Shown: positions 14,943-23,030, numbered from the stretch's first letter. The stretch: 30,530 bases of DNA from CAYLHQ01 sp964628935 (GCA_964628935.1 CAZVOE010000028.1:1-30530), one strand, 5' to 3'. Numbers and translations: made by a program. Notes: generated by a model from the letters alone, not told the origin.

Positions 14943-16253
14943 GTGTCCTGGAACGTGTCGGGAGAAGTGGCGGTGATCGCCCTCGTGAGCGCGGTGTCCT
15001 TCGGGATCGGAGCGCTTTCCGTTCTTCGGCTTCGCTCGCGGGCCCACGCGGAACGGGACGCCGCCCGGGCGGAAATCGAACGACTCGAGGCGCAGAGCCG
15101 CGAGCAGGCGCGACAGATCAGCCGTCTCCGGAACGACCAGCGCTGGCTCTCGAACCTTTCCCGCCGCCTCCCCGACGTCGTGCGCGATCTGAACCGCTCG
15201 GAGACGCAGACCCGCGAACTCCCACGTCTCCTGTTCTCTCTCCTCGACGCGATCTTCGAGCCGGAACGGATGATCCTCTACCTCGCCCGTGCGCCGGGGG
15301 ACGGGCCCGAGCAACCGGTCGAGCTCTACCTCGAAGACCAGCGCGGCTACACCGAGATCCCGGCCCACGCCCGCCGGATTCGGGTCGGGGACGGGCGAAT
15401 CGGATGGGTCGCGAAAAACCACGTGGAGATGACGGCGGATGCTTGGGCGAACCTGGCCCGAACCGGAGGCCGCATCGTGGACGATCCGCACGCGGGCCTC
15501 CGTCTCGACATGATCGCCCCGATCCTCCACCGCCAGGACGGGCAGTTTCGACTCTTCGGTGTCCTCGGATACGGCTCTCCTACGATCCAGCCCCGGGACG
15601 AGAAACTGATGATGCAGATGGTGACGAACCTCGCGTCGATCGCGATCCTCAACGACAGCAACCTTCGAAGACTGCGGGAGCAGGCCCACCACGACGGCCT
15701 CACGTCGCTGCTCAACAAGCGCTACTTCCTCAAGGAGAAGCTGGGACTCGCGATCAACGAGGCCGAACGGGAGAACCGTCCCCTCGGCGTGTTCATCTTC
15801 GACATCGACCACTTCAAGCACTTCAACGACACGAACGGACACGTCGCGGGTGACCAGGTCCTCAAGGAGGTCGCGACGGTGCTCCGAGCCAACCTCCGCT
15901 CCGAGGACATCGCGTGCCGTTACGGCGGGGAGGAGTTCGTCGTCGCGATGCCGGGCGCGGACAGTCGCGAAGCGATGCGGGTCGCCGAACGGATTCGCCT
16001 CGCGATCGAATCCCATCCCTTCCCCTCGCGGGAGAAACAGCCGGGCGGTCGGGTCACCATCAGCGGCGGCGTTTCGGTGTTTCCCGCGCACGGGACGAAC
16101 GGGAACGACTTGATCCACCGGGCGGATCAGGCCCTCTATCGGGCGAAGCGCGACGGCCGAAACCGGGTCGTGCTGCACCGGGACTTTCAGATGGGCGATC
16201 ACGCTCCCGACGCGCCGGGGGTCGCACGGGGCGACGGCCGCGACATGCCGTGA
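14943..16253 (+). CDS. Diguanylate cyclase with GAF domain
   Basis: A 436-residue protein. It has a membrane helix (about 8-26), a coiled coil (about 30-70), a GAF-like domain (about 85-235) with GRIGWVAKN and LDMIAPILHRQDG, and a C-terminal GGDEF domain (about 250-410). The active-site motif is GGEEF (328-332) in CRYGGEEFVVAMPG, and the FDIDHFKHFNDTNGH metal-site segment is intact, so it should make cyclic-di-GMP from two GTP. RSED five residues before GGEEF fits the RxxD product-inhibition site. The sensed signal is unknown, but the GAF domain and membrane anchor suggest cytoplasmic sensing at the membrane. The GTG at 14943 is chosen because of GGGAGG five bases upstream; the reading frame is open much further but overlaps queE. 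Confidence 0.93.
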   Translation: MSWNVSGEVAVIALVSAVSFGIGALSVLRLRSRAHAERDAARAEIERLEAQSREQARQISRLRNDQRWLSNLSRRLPDVVRDLNRSETQTRELPRLLFSLLDAIFEPERMILYLARAPGDGPEQPVELYLEDQRGYTEIPAHARRIRVGDGRIGWVAKNHVEMTADAWANLARTGGRIVDDPHAGLRLDMIAPILHRQDGQFRLFGVLGYGSPTIQPRDEKLMMQMVTNLASIAILNDSNLRRLREQAHHDGLTSLLNKRYFLKEKLGLAINEAERENRPLGVFIFDIDHFKHFNDTNGHVAGDQVLKEVATVLRANLRSEDIACRYGGEEFVVAMPGADSREAMRVAERIRLAIESHPFPSREKQPGGRVTISGGVSVFPAHGTNGNDLIHRADQALYRAKRDGRNRVVLHRDFQMGDHAPDAPGVARGDGRDMP

Positions 16254-16274
16254 GCGCCCGCGCACGCGGCGGCA

Positions 16275-16283
16275 TGATACGAT
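16275..16283 (+). promoter_or_regulatory. Extended -10 predicting a leaderless mRNA
   Basis: TGA followed by TACGAT (16278-16283) is an extended -10 element. Six bases later comes the GTG at 16290, so transcription is expected to start at the start codon. No -35 box is needed for this promoter class and none is visible. Confidence 0.5.
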
Positions 16284-16289
16284 CCCGTC

Positions 16290-16631
16290 GTGACTCTCGA
16301 ACCCGATCGGCCGGGCGGACACCGGTACCGGGTCCTCCTCTCGGGAACCGGCCCATGCGGCCCCATCGAAGAGCGCATCGGCCGCCGGCGCGTCCGTCTC
16401 GTGGAGGCCGATTCCGTCGAGGGGCGTCGGTTGCTCGAGAGCGGAAAGGTCGATTTCGTGGGCCCCGACGGCGAGTCGTTCGGCCCGATCGGACTCGACG
16501 GGGCTTGCACACGCCTTCGGAAGCGTCTCGAGGCGCGACTCGGCACGGCCTCGACGCCGCGTGATCGGGACGCGCTGCGGGACGGCTTGCGGAGAGTCGA
16601 CCTGTGGTCCCGGCGCGAGCGGGAACTCTGA
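16290..16631 (+). CDS. Small hypothetical protein
   Basis: A 113-residue, Arg- and Gly-rich soluble protein without signal peptide or membrane helix. It starts with a short extended segment, has a central run with VEADSVEGRRLLESGKVDFVGPDGESFGPIGL that looks beta-rich, and ends in a charged helix (RRVDLWSRREREL). I recognise no family. Codon use matches the neighbours. The GTG at 16290 has no Shine-Dalgarno but lies at the predicted transcription start of a -10 element, which supports it as a leaderless gene. It lies 36 bases after the cyclase and converges on the next gene. Confidence 0.6.
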   Translation: MTLEPDRPGGHRYRVLLSGTGPCGPIEERIGRRRVRLVEADSVEGRRLLESGKVDFVGPDGESFGPIGLDGACTRLRKRLEARLGTASTPRDRDALRDGLRRVDLWSRREREL

Positions 16632-16649
16632 TCCCACCGATCGGGGGCC

Positions 16650-17129
16650 TCAGTCGCCGCCCGACTTGAGCGCCTTCTTCACCGACTCGACGATGAAGTT
16701 CTGCATCGAAGGGGGTTGGTCTCGGACCGCTTCGTACACGAGACAGGGAAGCTTCAGGGAAATCTGGACGCCGTTCTCGTCGAGCGTGTCGAGCCAACGG
16801 GTGAATTCGTCCCACGACTTGAACGAGAGCGCCTCGATCGCTCCCTTTCGGTACAGCTCGATGAGCGCGACCTCGTCTTTGAGTTCGAACAGGACGGACT
16901 CCTCGGTGTAGTCGGAGTAGTCGCTGTACGCGAAGAACTTGACCTCTCCCGCCGTCTGACCCTTCCCCTTAATCGAGATTTCCGGGTTCTTGTTGCAGCG
17001 CATCATGATGTAGTCCTCGCGCCCGCGGAAATGGAACGCGAGGATGGGATCGGTCCGGGGGTTGTTGTCCGACGGGGTCTTGAGCGCCCGGTAGACCCGA
17101 CGAGCGATCTCCGCGTTGGTTCGATACAT
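16650..17129 (-). CDS. Orphan soluble protein, function unknown
   Basis: A 159-residue protein with a normal, balanced composition unlike the Arg-rich shadows around it. Notable segments are ILAFHFRGREDYIMMRCNKN near residue 30, VKFFAYSDYSDYTEES near 68, and EALSFKSWDEFTRWLDTLDENGVQISLKLP near 105. It has mixed alpha/beta character and no signal peptide or membrane helix. I do not recognise a family. The ATG at 17129 is chosen because GGGAGG precedes it by five bases; a longer frame starting at 17204 would begin inside the promoter. A good sigma70 promoter lies directly upstream. It is divergent from the subtilase gene region. Confidence 0.85.
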   Translation of the reverse strand: MYRTNAEIARRVYRALKTPSDNNPRTDPILAFHFRGREDYIMMRCNKNPEISIKGKGQTAGEVKFFAYSDYSDYTEESVLFELKDEVALIELYRKGAIEALSFKSWDEFTRWLDTLDENGVQISLKLPCLVYEAVRDQPPSMQNFIVESVKKALKSGGD

Positions 17130-17174
17130 CCGCGCCTCCCGCACATTCCCGTCCACAGTTTTTCGAATAGGCCG

Positions 17175-17204
17175 AGTATAGGGAGGGACATACTGTGCTC
17201 TCAA
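17175..17204 (-). promoter_or_regulatory. Promoter of the 17129 gene
   Basis: Minus strand: TTGAGA (17204-17199), 18-base spacer, TATACT (17180-17175). Transcription should start near 17168 and leave a leader of about 38 bases that contains the Shine-Dalgarno. One of the best promoter matches in the window. Confidence 0.65.
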
Positions 17205-17506
17205 GCCCCATCGTGCGAACGCTCGCCGCTTTCGGGGCTCTCAGATTGAGACGAGCGTCTCGACTTCGGATGGACTGCGATAAGTAACTGGAAATCAATG
17301 AGTTGCGTTGCTACCCTTTCTCGAAAGTCGCAAGTTGAGATGGCCGGACCTCCAACCTTCGCTTCGTCACGCGACGTTCCGTTGGAAACAAGGGCCTCTG
17401 CGGCCCCTTTTTCGGAACTCGACCGTTGGACCGGCGGCGGCCCCGCCCTTGCTCCACCGTGTCGGCGCCGGGTCGAACGGGAACGACCGGCGGGAGGGGA
17501 AAGAAA
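17205..17506 (+). other. Intergenic stretch of lower GC before the subtilase
   Basis: About 300 bases without a convincing gene. The part at 17275-17345 is close to half A+T, clearly below its surroundings, and contains an intrinsic-terminator-like hairpin at 17390-17412. The short open frames here (for example from 17298) have no Shine-Dalgarno and no protein-like composition. It could be a regulated leader of the subtilase, a small RNA gene, or a remnant of inserted DNA. Confidence 0.45.
17390..17412 (+). terminator. Intrinsic-terminator-like hairpin in the subtilase leader
   Basis: GGGCC (17392-17396), a five-base loop, GGCCC (17402-17406), one unpaired C, then five T (17408-17412); two A before the stem can pair with the first T's. 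No plus-strand protein gene ends just upstream, so it would terminate a leader or a small RNA. Confidence 0.5.
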
Positions 17507-19194
17507 ATGAGAACGACACGGAGCATCCCAATAGCCGCAGTGGGGGCGGCGATTCTGTGGGTTTGGACCGGAACGGTGATGGCGAATGCGAAGATCGCTC
17601 CGGACCTGTCGTCGCGGCTCGACACCTCGGGGTCGGAGCGGGTGATCGTCACCTATCGCTCCGCCGCCGACGCGGAAGCGCGCGGGGCGATCTTGGGGCG
17701 CGAGGGTCGCGGGCGCGCGCTTTCCGGCGCTCGCGCGGTCCTCGGGACGATGAGCCCCGAGGAGGTGCGCGCCCTCGCCTCGGACCCCGCGGTCGAATCG
17801 ATTTCCCCGGATCGGCCGGTCCGCGGGGCGAGCGACGCCGAGTTCGACCCCTCGGTGGCGGCCACCGGGGCGGATCGAGTGTTCCGGAACCTCGGCCTCA
17901 CCGGGAGAGGGGTCACGGTGGCCCTGATCGACTCCGGACTGACTCCCGGGACCTCGATCGCCTCGTCGCGGATCCTCGCGGCGAAGGACTTCACCGGGTC
18001 GCGCAAGACGCGAGACGGGTTCGGTCATGGCACCCACGTCGCCGGCCTCATCGGCGGTTCCGGAGAGGGCGGCACGCTTCAGGGCATGGCACCGGAGGTC
18101 CGCTTCGTCTCTCTCCGCGTCCTCGACGACCAAGGATGCGGTTACGCGAGCAACGTAATCGAGGCGATCGACTGGGCGATCGCCCACCGCGAGCGCTTCG
18201 GAATCCGCGTGCTCAACCTCTCGCTCGGCCATCCCCCCGCCGAGTCGTACCGCACCGATCCTCTCGCGCGAGCCGTGGCCCGCGCGTGGGCGTCCGGTCT
18301 CCTTGTCGTCGCGTCCGCCGGAAATCGCGGCCGCGACGGATTCATGACGATCAACACGCCGGGGAACAGCCCCTACGCGCTCACCGTCGGCGCGATGAAC
18401 GACCGCGACACCGTCGCCCGCGTCGACGACATCCCGACCACCTTCAGCAGCCGTGGACCCTCCTACGGGGACCACGTGCTCAAACCGGACCTCGTCGCTC
18501 CGGGCAATCGTGTCGTCTCCGCCCTCGCCCCCGGCGCCACGCTCGGGACGCTGTACCCCGAACGGAAAATCGGCGAGGACCGCATCGAGCTTTCCGGAAC
18601 GAGCCAGGCGACCGGGATCGTCTCCGGCGCCGCCGCCCTGTTGCTCGAGGTCAATCCCTTCCTCAGCCCCGACCAAATCAAGGCCATCCTGATGTTCTCT
18701 GCCGATCGCGAGCCCGGCCTCGACCCGTTCACCCTCGGAGCGGGGTACCTGCACACGGTGCGCGCCCTCGCGAGTCTCAAGGCCTGGCCGACGATCCGCT
18801 TCGACAGCGCCTCCCCCACGGTCGTCCGTCTCGACGAGGGAGGGTTCGCCCTCGAGGCTTCGGACCCGCTGCACGCCGACACCGCCCTCTGGAGCGACAC
18901 CGCCCTCTGGAGCGATACCGCTCTCTGGAGCGACACCGCTCTCTGGAGCGACACCGCCCTCTGGAGCGACANNNNNNNNNNNNNNNNNNNNNNNNNNNNN
19001 NNNNNNNNNNNNNNNNNNNNNNNNNNNNNNNNNNNNNNNNNNNNNNNNNNNNNNNNNNNNNNNNNNNNNNNCTCTGGAGCGACACCGCTCTCTGGAGCGA
19101 CACCGCCCTCTGGAGCGACACCGCCCTCTGGAGTGACACCGCCCTCTGGAGTGACACCGCCCTCTGGAGTGACACCGCCCTGTGGGGCGACTGA
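17507..19194 (+). CDS. Secreted subtilisin-like protease (S8) with a TALWSD repeat tail
   Basis: The protein starts at an ATG with GGGAGGGG upstream. Parts in order: signal peptide (1-27, ending VMANA); an inhibitor I9-like propeptide (about 43-105, ERVIVTYRSAAD to VESISPDRPV); an S8 catalytic domain (about 115-425) with Asp142 in ALIDSG, His174 in HGTHVAG, Asn273 in ASAGN and Ser366 in GTSQAT; a short linker; then from residue 459 perfect tandem hexapeptides TALWSD. The last unit is TALWGD followed by the stop at 19192-19194. All catalytic residues are intact, so an active exported peptidase is expected. A 100-N gap interrupts the repeats, so the printed span is not a multiple of three and the true length is unknown. 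A strong terminator follows. Confidence 0.93.
18881..19191 (+). repeat. 18-bp tandem repeat encoding TALWSD
   Basis: Five full 18-base units (18881-18970) precede the gap and six full units (19084-19191) follow it, with part-units on each side of the N run. The consensus unit is accgccctctggagcgac. Differences between units are almost all silent (GCC/GCT, GAC/GAT, AGC/AGT); only the last unit changes a residue (Ser to Gly). At least 12 units are present and more must lie in the gap. Confidence 0.97.
18972..19071. other. Assembly gap of 100 N
   Basis: Exactly 100 unknown bases inside the repeat array, the usual placeholder for a gap of unknown size. If the repeat is unbroken, the true missing length must be 18k+5 bases to keep the unit phase; 100 does not satisfy this. 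Open frames read across the N run in other phases are artefacts. Confidence 0.97.
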
Positions 19195-19218
19195 GTTCCC
19201 TCGCACCCCCCACCGTTC

Positions 19219-19253
19219 GAGCGCCGGCCTTCGGAGGCCGGCGCTCTTTTTTT
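19219..19253 (+). terminator. Strong intrinsic terminator of the subtilase gene
   Basis: A perfect 12-base-pair stem (19219-19230 with 19235-19246), loop TCGG, then seven T. It lies 25 bases after the subtilase stop and touches the stop codon of the convergent ChaN-domain gene. Confidence 0.93.
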
Positions 19254-20893
19254 CAGGAGGCGCGGAGGAGATCGACGAGCCGCCGCCTTGCGTGCGGCGG
19301 GTCGAGGGCCTGCGTGAAGAGCGCGCGCAGGACCCGGGCGTCGCGGCTTCCGGCGCGGGCGCGGGCGTACAGCTCGGAACCGAGACGGTGTCCGAGATCG
19401 CGGGCGAGCGCCCGCCGGGTCGTGCGGGACTTCCGCAGCGGATCGAGGAGGGCGCGCGGGGGACGGGAGCTCCCGGAAGCCTCGAATGCCCGGTGCGCTT
19501 CCATCCACGCGATTCGGAACTCGACGCTCGGAAAGTCGGAAGCCTCGGCCGTTCCGATCTCCGTCTCGGATACGGAGACGGGATCGATCCACCTCGCTCC
19601 CAGGAAGGCGAGCGCCTCGTTGTAGGCTTGGCCGTAGGCCCGTTCGGCTGGATCGCCCTTGCCTTCCTCCTCGGCCCGCCGGAAGAGCCGACCTCCGAGC
19701 GCGGCGCGGAGAAAGCGTGCCGCCTCCCCGGCGGCCGGTCCCGGACGAAACCGCTCGAGGAAAAACGTGTTCGAGCGCGGCTCGTAGAGCGCACCCCGCT
19801 CCCGGAACCTCGCGGCCGCTTCTTCGATCTCCTCGGGCGAGCGCCCGTGTTCCTGAAGAATCGTCCGGAGCAGGTCCCCGGCGTCCGGGCCGCTGTACAC
19901 CTCCGGATAGCAGTCGCGGAGGGTCTCTGCCCATCCCCCGTCGTGGCGGACTCGCCTTCGGTTCGGCCGAACGCGGAGCCAGCGCGCCAGTAGGTCGATC
20001 AGGTGGTGCACCGCCGGGGTCAAGTCGGAATCGAACTCCCCCAACCCCTCGCCCCTCCAACGGTCCAGCACCTGACGGTACCGCTCGTAGCGCTCGAGCG
20101 GCGAGGTATGGAAGACGGCGAAGCAACCCTCTCCGAGATCGGCGAAGCGGGGCGGGGCCGCGCTTGCCTCAAGGGACTCCCAGTACGCCCCCTCCGGGTC
20201 CTGGAGCACCGTGACGAACGGGCAGGAGATCCCCGCCGCTCCGCCGAAGGCCTCGACTCGGCGCGGAAGGCGGCGAGGGGTCACGTGGGACTCGCCGAAG
20301 AACACGAGAAGACGGGAGGCGCGCCCCTCCGTCAAGATCCGCACGATCCGTCGCGCGGCATGATCGTCCCGCGCCCCGAGTTGCGCCGCCCCTCCCCGCG
20401 GAGAGCGATCGAGTGCGAACACGGGCACGTCGAGCGCACGCGATTGGTCGAGCAGGGCGCGGTAGCCCGCCCAAGGGAATCCCCACTCTTCCGCGTAGCG
20501 GATCCGGCGCAGGAACGACTCGTCGTCGAGCCGGCCCGCCTGTCGCAGGTCGAGCGCACCTTGTTGACGCGCGTGCACGAACTCCACGCCCAATCCGAGA
20601 CCGGGGCGGTGCGTGGCGAGCGCGCGGAGGAGTCTCGAGGCGAACTCCTGGCAAGCCGGGTCGGCATGGAAGTCGCCGAGGTAGACGACCGACGCGCGGC
20701 CACAGGCGCGAAGGAGTTCCTCTTCGGCGATCGGCCTCGCCGGGCGGTGGGAGCACCGGATGAGGTCGCGAAAGTAGGGGTGCCCGAGCGAGCCGTCCTC
20801 GCGTTGGAGCGATCGCCGTAGGGCGGCGACCGCGGCGCGCTGCCGCCCGACGGGAACGGCTCCGGCCCCCCGTCGACGCGATTCGGCGTTCAC
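19253..20893 (-). CDS. Large protein with an N-terminal ChaN-like (DUF399) domain
   Basis: A 546-residue protein. The N-terminal half (about 60-285) resembles the ChaN/DUF399 haem-binding domain: VVYLGDFHADPACQEFASRLLRAL, then LGLGVEFVHARQQGALD, and LLVFFGESHVTPRRLP. These match the family's GE.H, E and G..H positions, with Asp-Phe-His in place of Glu-x-His at the first site. The C-terminal half (about 290-546) is helical and charged, with no recognised domain. ChaN proteins are usually short lipoproteins; this one has neither lipobox nor signal peptide, so it is probably cytoplasmic. The start is GTG at 20893, and it lies 30 bases after tatA as the last gene of a minus-strand run. Its role is unknown. 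Confidence 0.8.
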   Translation of the reverse strand: MNAESRRRGAGAVPVGRQRAAVAALRRSLQREDGSLGHPYFRDLIRCSHRPARPIAEEELLRACGRASVVYLGDFHADPACQEFASRLLRALATHRPGLGLGVEFVHARQQGALDLRQAGRLDDESFLRRIRYAEEWGFPWAGYRALLDQSRALDVPVFALDRSPRGGAAQLGARDDHAARRIVRILTEGRASRLLVFFGESHVTPRRLPRRVEAFGGAAGISCPFVTVLQDPEGAYWESLEASAAPPRFADLGEGCFAVFHTSPLERYERYRQVLDRWRGEGLGEFDSDLTPAVHHLIDLLARWLRVRPNRRRVRHDGGWAETLRDCYPEVYSGPDAGDLLRTILQEHGRSPEEIEEAAARFRERGALYEPRSNTFFLERFRPGPAAGEAARFLRAALGGRLFRRAEEEGKGDPAERAYGQAYNEALAFLGARWIDPVSVSETEIGTAEASDFPSVEFRIAWMEAHRAFEASGSSRPPRALLDPLRKSRTTRRALARDLGHRLGSELYARARAGSRDARVLRALFTQALDPPHARRRLVDLLRAS

Positions 20894-20923
20894 GAGCGGC
20901 GGCGCCGAACCCGACGGGGAACT

Positions 20924-21118
20924 CTAGGACTTCGCGCCGCCGGAGCCCCCTCCGGACTCCTTCGTGCCGCTGTTCGCGTCATCGCCCTTGATCGCAGCGC
21001 GAAAGCTGCGAATTCCCTCGCCGATTCCCCGGCCGATCTCGGGGATCCGGCGCGCTCCGAAGAGGAGGACGACGACGAGAGCGATGATGAGGATTTCGGG
21101 CCAAGAGAGCGATCCCAT
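20924..21118 (-). CDS. tatA: Sec-independent translocase protein TatA
   Basis: A 64-residue protein with a short periplasmic start, one membrane helix (about 6-21, PEILIIALVVVLLFG), the conserved FG hinge, and an amphipathic helix ARRIPEIGRGIGEGIRSFRAA, followed by a Ser/Gly-rich tail. This is the normal TatA pattern; TatA oligomers form the pore-like part of the twin-arginine export system for folded proteins. tatB and tatC are not adjacent. AGGAG precedes the ATG by eight bases. It lies 21 bases after selB and 30 before the ChaN-domain gene. Confidence 0.93.
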   Translation of the reverse strand: MGSLSWPEILIIALVVVLLFGARRIPEIGRGIGEGIRSFRAAIKGDDANSGTKESGGGSGGAKS

Positions 21119-21139
21119 AGGTCGGGCTCCTGCGGCGGA

Positions 21140-23029
21140 TCACGCCGCTCCGTCGATCAGGATCTCCCGCACGTTCCCCGTGCGCCGGGTCCGTCGCTCC
21201 GCGTCCATCTGCTCGAGGAGCGGGATGGCGTTTTTTCGAGTGACGCCCGCCAGCTCCTTGAAAGCGGCCACGTCGATCGTCTTCGATCGCCGTGCGTACA
21301 CGGCGAGTTTCCGGCGCAGGTCGTCGAGGGCCTCCGCGTGGAACAGGCGTCCATCCACGATTCGGACGAGCCGTCCACGGTCCACCAGCACCTCCAAGAC
21401 GCGGCGCGCCCGTGCCCCCTCGAACTCGCGGAGCGCCACCTCCGTATCGGGCGGCTCGAGCCCCGCCGTCCGGAAGACCCCCTCGAGCCGCTCGGCGATC
21501 GACAGATCGTCGGCAGACAGTACCACCCGGTGACCGGAGAGCGCTACCCGTTCTCCTTCCAGGCGCACGGCGCCGCGGGCCGCGAGCCGGTCGAGCGCTT
21601 CACGGAAGATCTCCGGGGACCATCCACGGGCGACCCGAGTCCGGAGATCCTCGCGCCGCATGCCGGCGAGGAGAGGCTCGGCGCCGTGAAACCGCTCGAG
21701 CGCGAGCAAGGACGCCTCCTCGACTTCCTGCCACGCTCGCGCGGGGAACGCCCTGCCGGCCGCCCGGATGATCGTCCGCTCCCGAGCCAGGCGGTCGAGG
21801 GACTCTTCGACCTCCGCGGGAGAGAGCCCGAGGGCGACGCCGATTTCCGTTCCGGACACCCCCTCGATCCCCGCACGCTCCACTCGGACGCGGACCGGGT
21901 CGCTCGAGGCGAGCGTCGCGAACCCCTCGCGGCGTAAGCGGGCCGTCGCCACTCCGACCGGAGGGTGGGCGTCGACGACCGTTCCTCCTCCGAGAGTGTC
22001 GAGCGGCCTCGGCCGGCGGAGGACGAAACGATCTCCAGGGAGCAGAACCGTATCGTCGTCGAGGAGGAGCTCCGCCTCGGAGTCGCCGGACGCGGCGGCG
22101 CGGAATACCCGCACCTTCGCCCATCGCTCGCACGTGCCTTGGTGGAAGCGGACGGTCCCCCCCCTGATCCGGAGCGCTTCGGGAACCCCCGGAAGGAAGC
22201 GCAGGTGTGCCCAGATCTTCTTTGTCGGACGGAGGCTTCCCGGTTCCGCGAGGGTCGATCCCCGTGGGGCAAACGCGACGTCGATCCCTTGCAGGTTGAC
22301 GGCGACACGGCTCCCCGCTTCGGCGACCGTCGTCTTCCGATGATGCACCTCGAGCCCCCGCACCCGCGCGCGCGCCCCCCCGGGAAGGACTTCCACCTCT
22401 TGGCCCTCCCGGAGTGTCCCGGCGTAGAGCGTGCCGGTGACCACCGTCCCGAAACCGTGGAGGACGAAGGACCGATCGATCGGAAGCCTCACCGCCCCCG
22501 AACGGGGTCGCTCCGGGACCCGCTCGAAGAGCTTCGTAAGGGCCTCGCGCAGGGCGGGCAACCCCTCCCCGGTCCGCGCCGACACGGGGAGGACCGGAGC
22601 CGACGCGAGAAATGTCCCTTCGAGAAGGTCGCGGATCTCGAGTCGGAGGACCTCCAGGACTTCCGCGTCCGCGAGGTCCGATTTCGTCATCGCGACGATT
22701 CCGTGCGAAACCCCGAGCAACGAACAGATCGCGAGGTGCTCGCGGGTTTGCGGCTTTGGACCCTCGTCCGCGGCGATCGCCAGAAGCGCCGCGTCGATCC
22801 CCGCCGCCCCGGCGACCATGTGCCGGATGAACCGCTCGTGACCCGGAACGTCGACGAAGGAGAGGATTTTCCCCCCGCCGAGATCGAGGTCGGCGAATCC
22901 CAGGTCGATCGTGATCCCACGGCGCTTTTCCTCCGCGAGACGGTCCGGGTGCGTCCCGGTCAACGCCTCCACGAGGGCACTTTTGCCGTGGTCGATGTGT
23001 CCCGCGGTTCCGACGACGAGCGGTCGCAC
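21140..23029 (-). CDS. selB: Selenocysteine-specific elongation factor SelB
   Basis: A 629-residue translational GTPase that brings Sec-tRNA to UGA codons marked by a SECIS hairpin. G motifs are visible: GTAGHIDHGKS (7-17), RRGITIDLGFADL, DVPGHERFIRHM and MTKSDLA. Domains II and III follow (about 175-340), and the C-terminal third shows winged-helix repeats that bind SECIS RNA, ending with GVTRKNAIPLLEQMD, a very typical SelB tail. Length is normal. The GTG at 23029 is chosen because it puts the N terminus where SelB proteins begin; it lies one base after the kinase stop. Its presence implies that this genome uses selenocysteine, but selA, selD and tRNA-Sec are not in the window. Confidence 0.96.
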   Translation of the reverse strand: MRPLVVGTAGHIDHGKSALVEALTGTHPDRLAEEKRRGITIDLGFADLDLGGGKILSFVDVPGHERFIRHMVAGAAGIDAALLAIAADEGPKPQTREHLAICSLLGVSHGIVAMTKSDLADAEVLEVLRLEIRDLLEGTFLASAPVLPVSARTGEGLPALREALTKLFERVPERPRSGAVRLPIDRSFVLHGFGTVVTGTLYAGTLREGQEVEVLPGGARARVRGLEVHHRKTTVAEAGSRVAVNLQGIDVAFAPRGSTLAEPGSLRPTKKIWAHLRFLPGVPEALRIRGGTVRFHQGTCERWAKVRVFRAAASGDSEAELLLDDDTVLLPGDRFVLRRPRPLDTLGGGTVVDAHPPVGVATARLRREGFATLASSDPVRVRVERAGIEGVSGTEIGVALGLSPAEVEESLDRLARERTIIRAAGRAFPARAWQEVEEASLLALERFHGAEPLLAGMRREDLRTRVARGWSPEIFREALDRLAARGAVRLEGERVALSGHRVVLSADDLSIAERLEGVFRTAGLEPPDTEVALREFEGARARRVLEVLVDRGRLVRIVDGRLFHAEALDDLRRKLAVYARRSKTIDVAAFKELAGVTRKNAIPLLEQMDAERRTRRTGNVREILIDGAA

Positions 23030-23030
23030 G

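Noticed and set aside
17298..17510. Small gene before the subtilase (70 codons)
   Set aside because: No Shine-Dalgarno, spans the terminator-like hairpin, and overlaps the subtilase start.
18881..19191. CRISPR array
   Set aside because: Units are 18 bases with no spacers, and the array is in frame with a protein gene.
17201..19213. Long minus-strand frame across the repeat array (Gly-Val-Ala-Pro-Glu repeats)
   Set aside because: An 18-base repeat without stops is open in several frames on both strands. This frame has no start signal, crosses the N gap and runs antisense to an intact subtilase.
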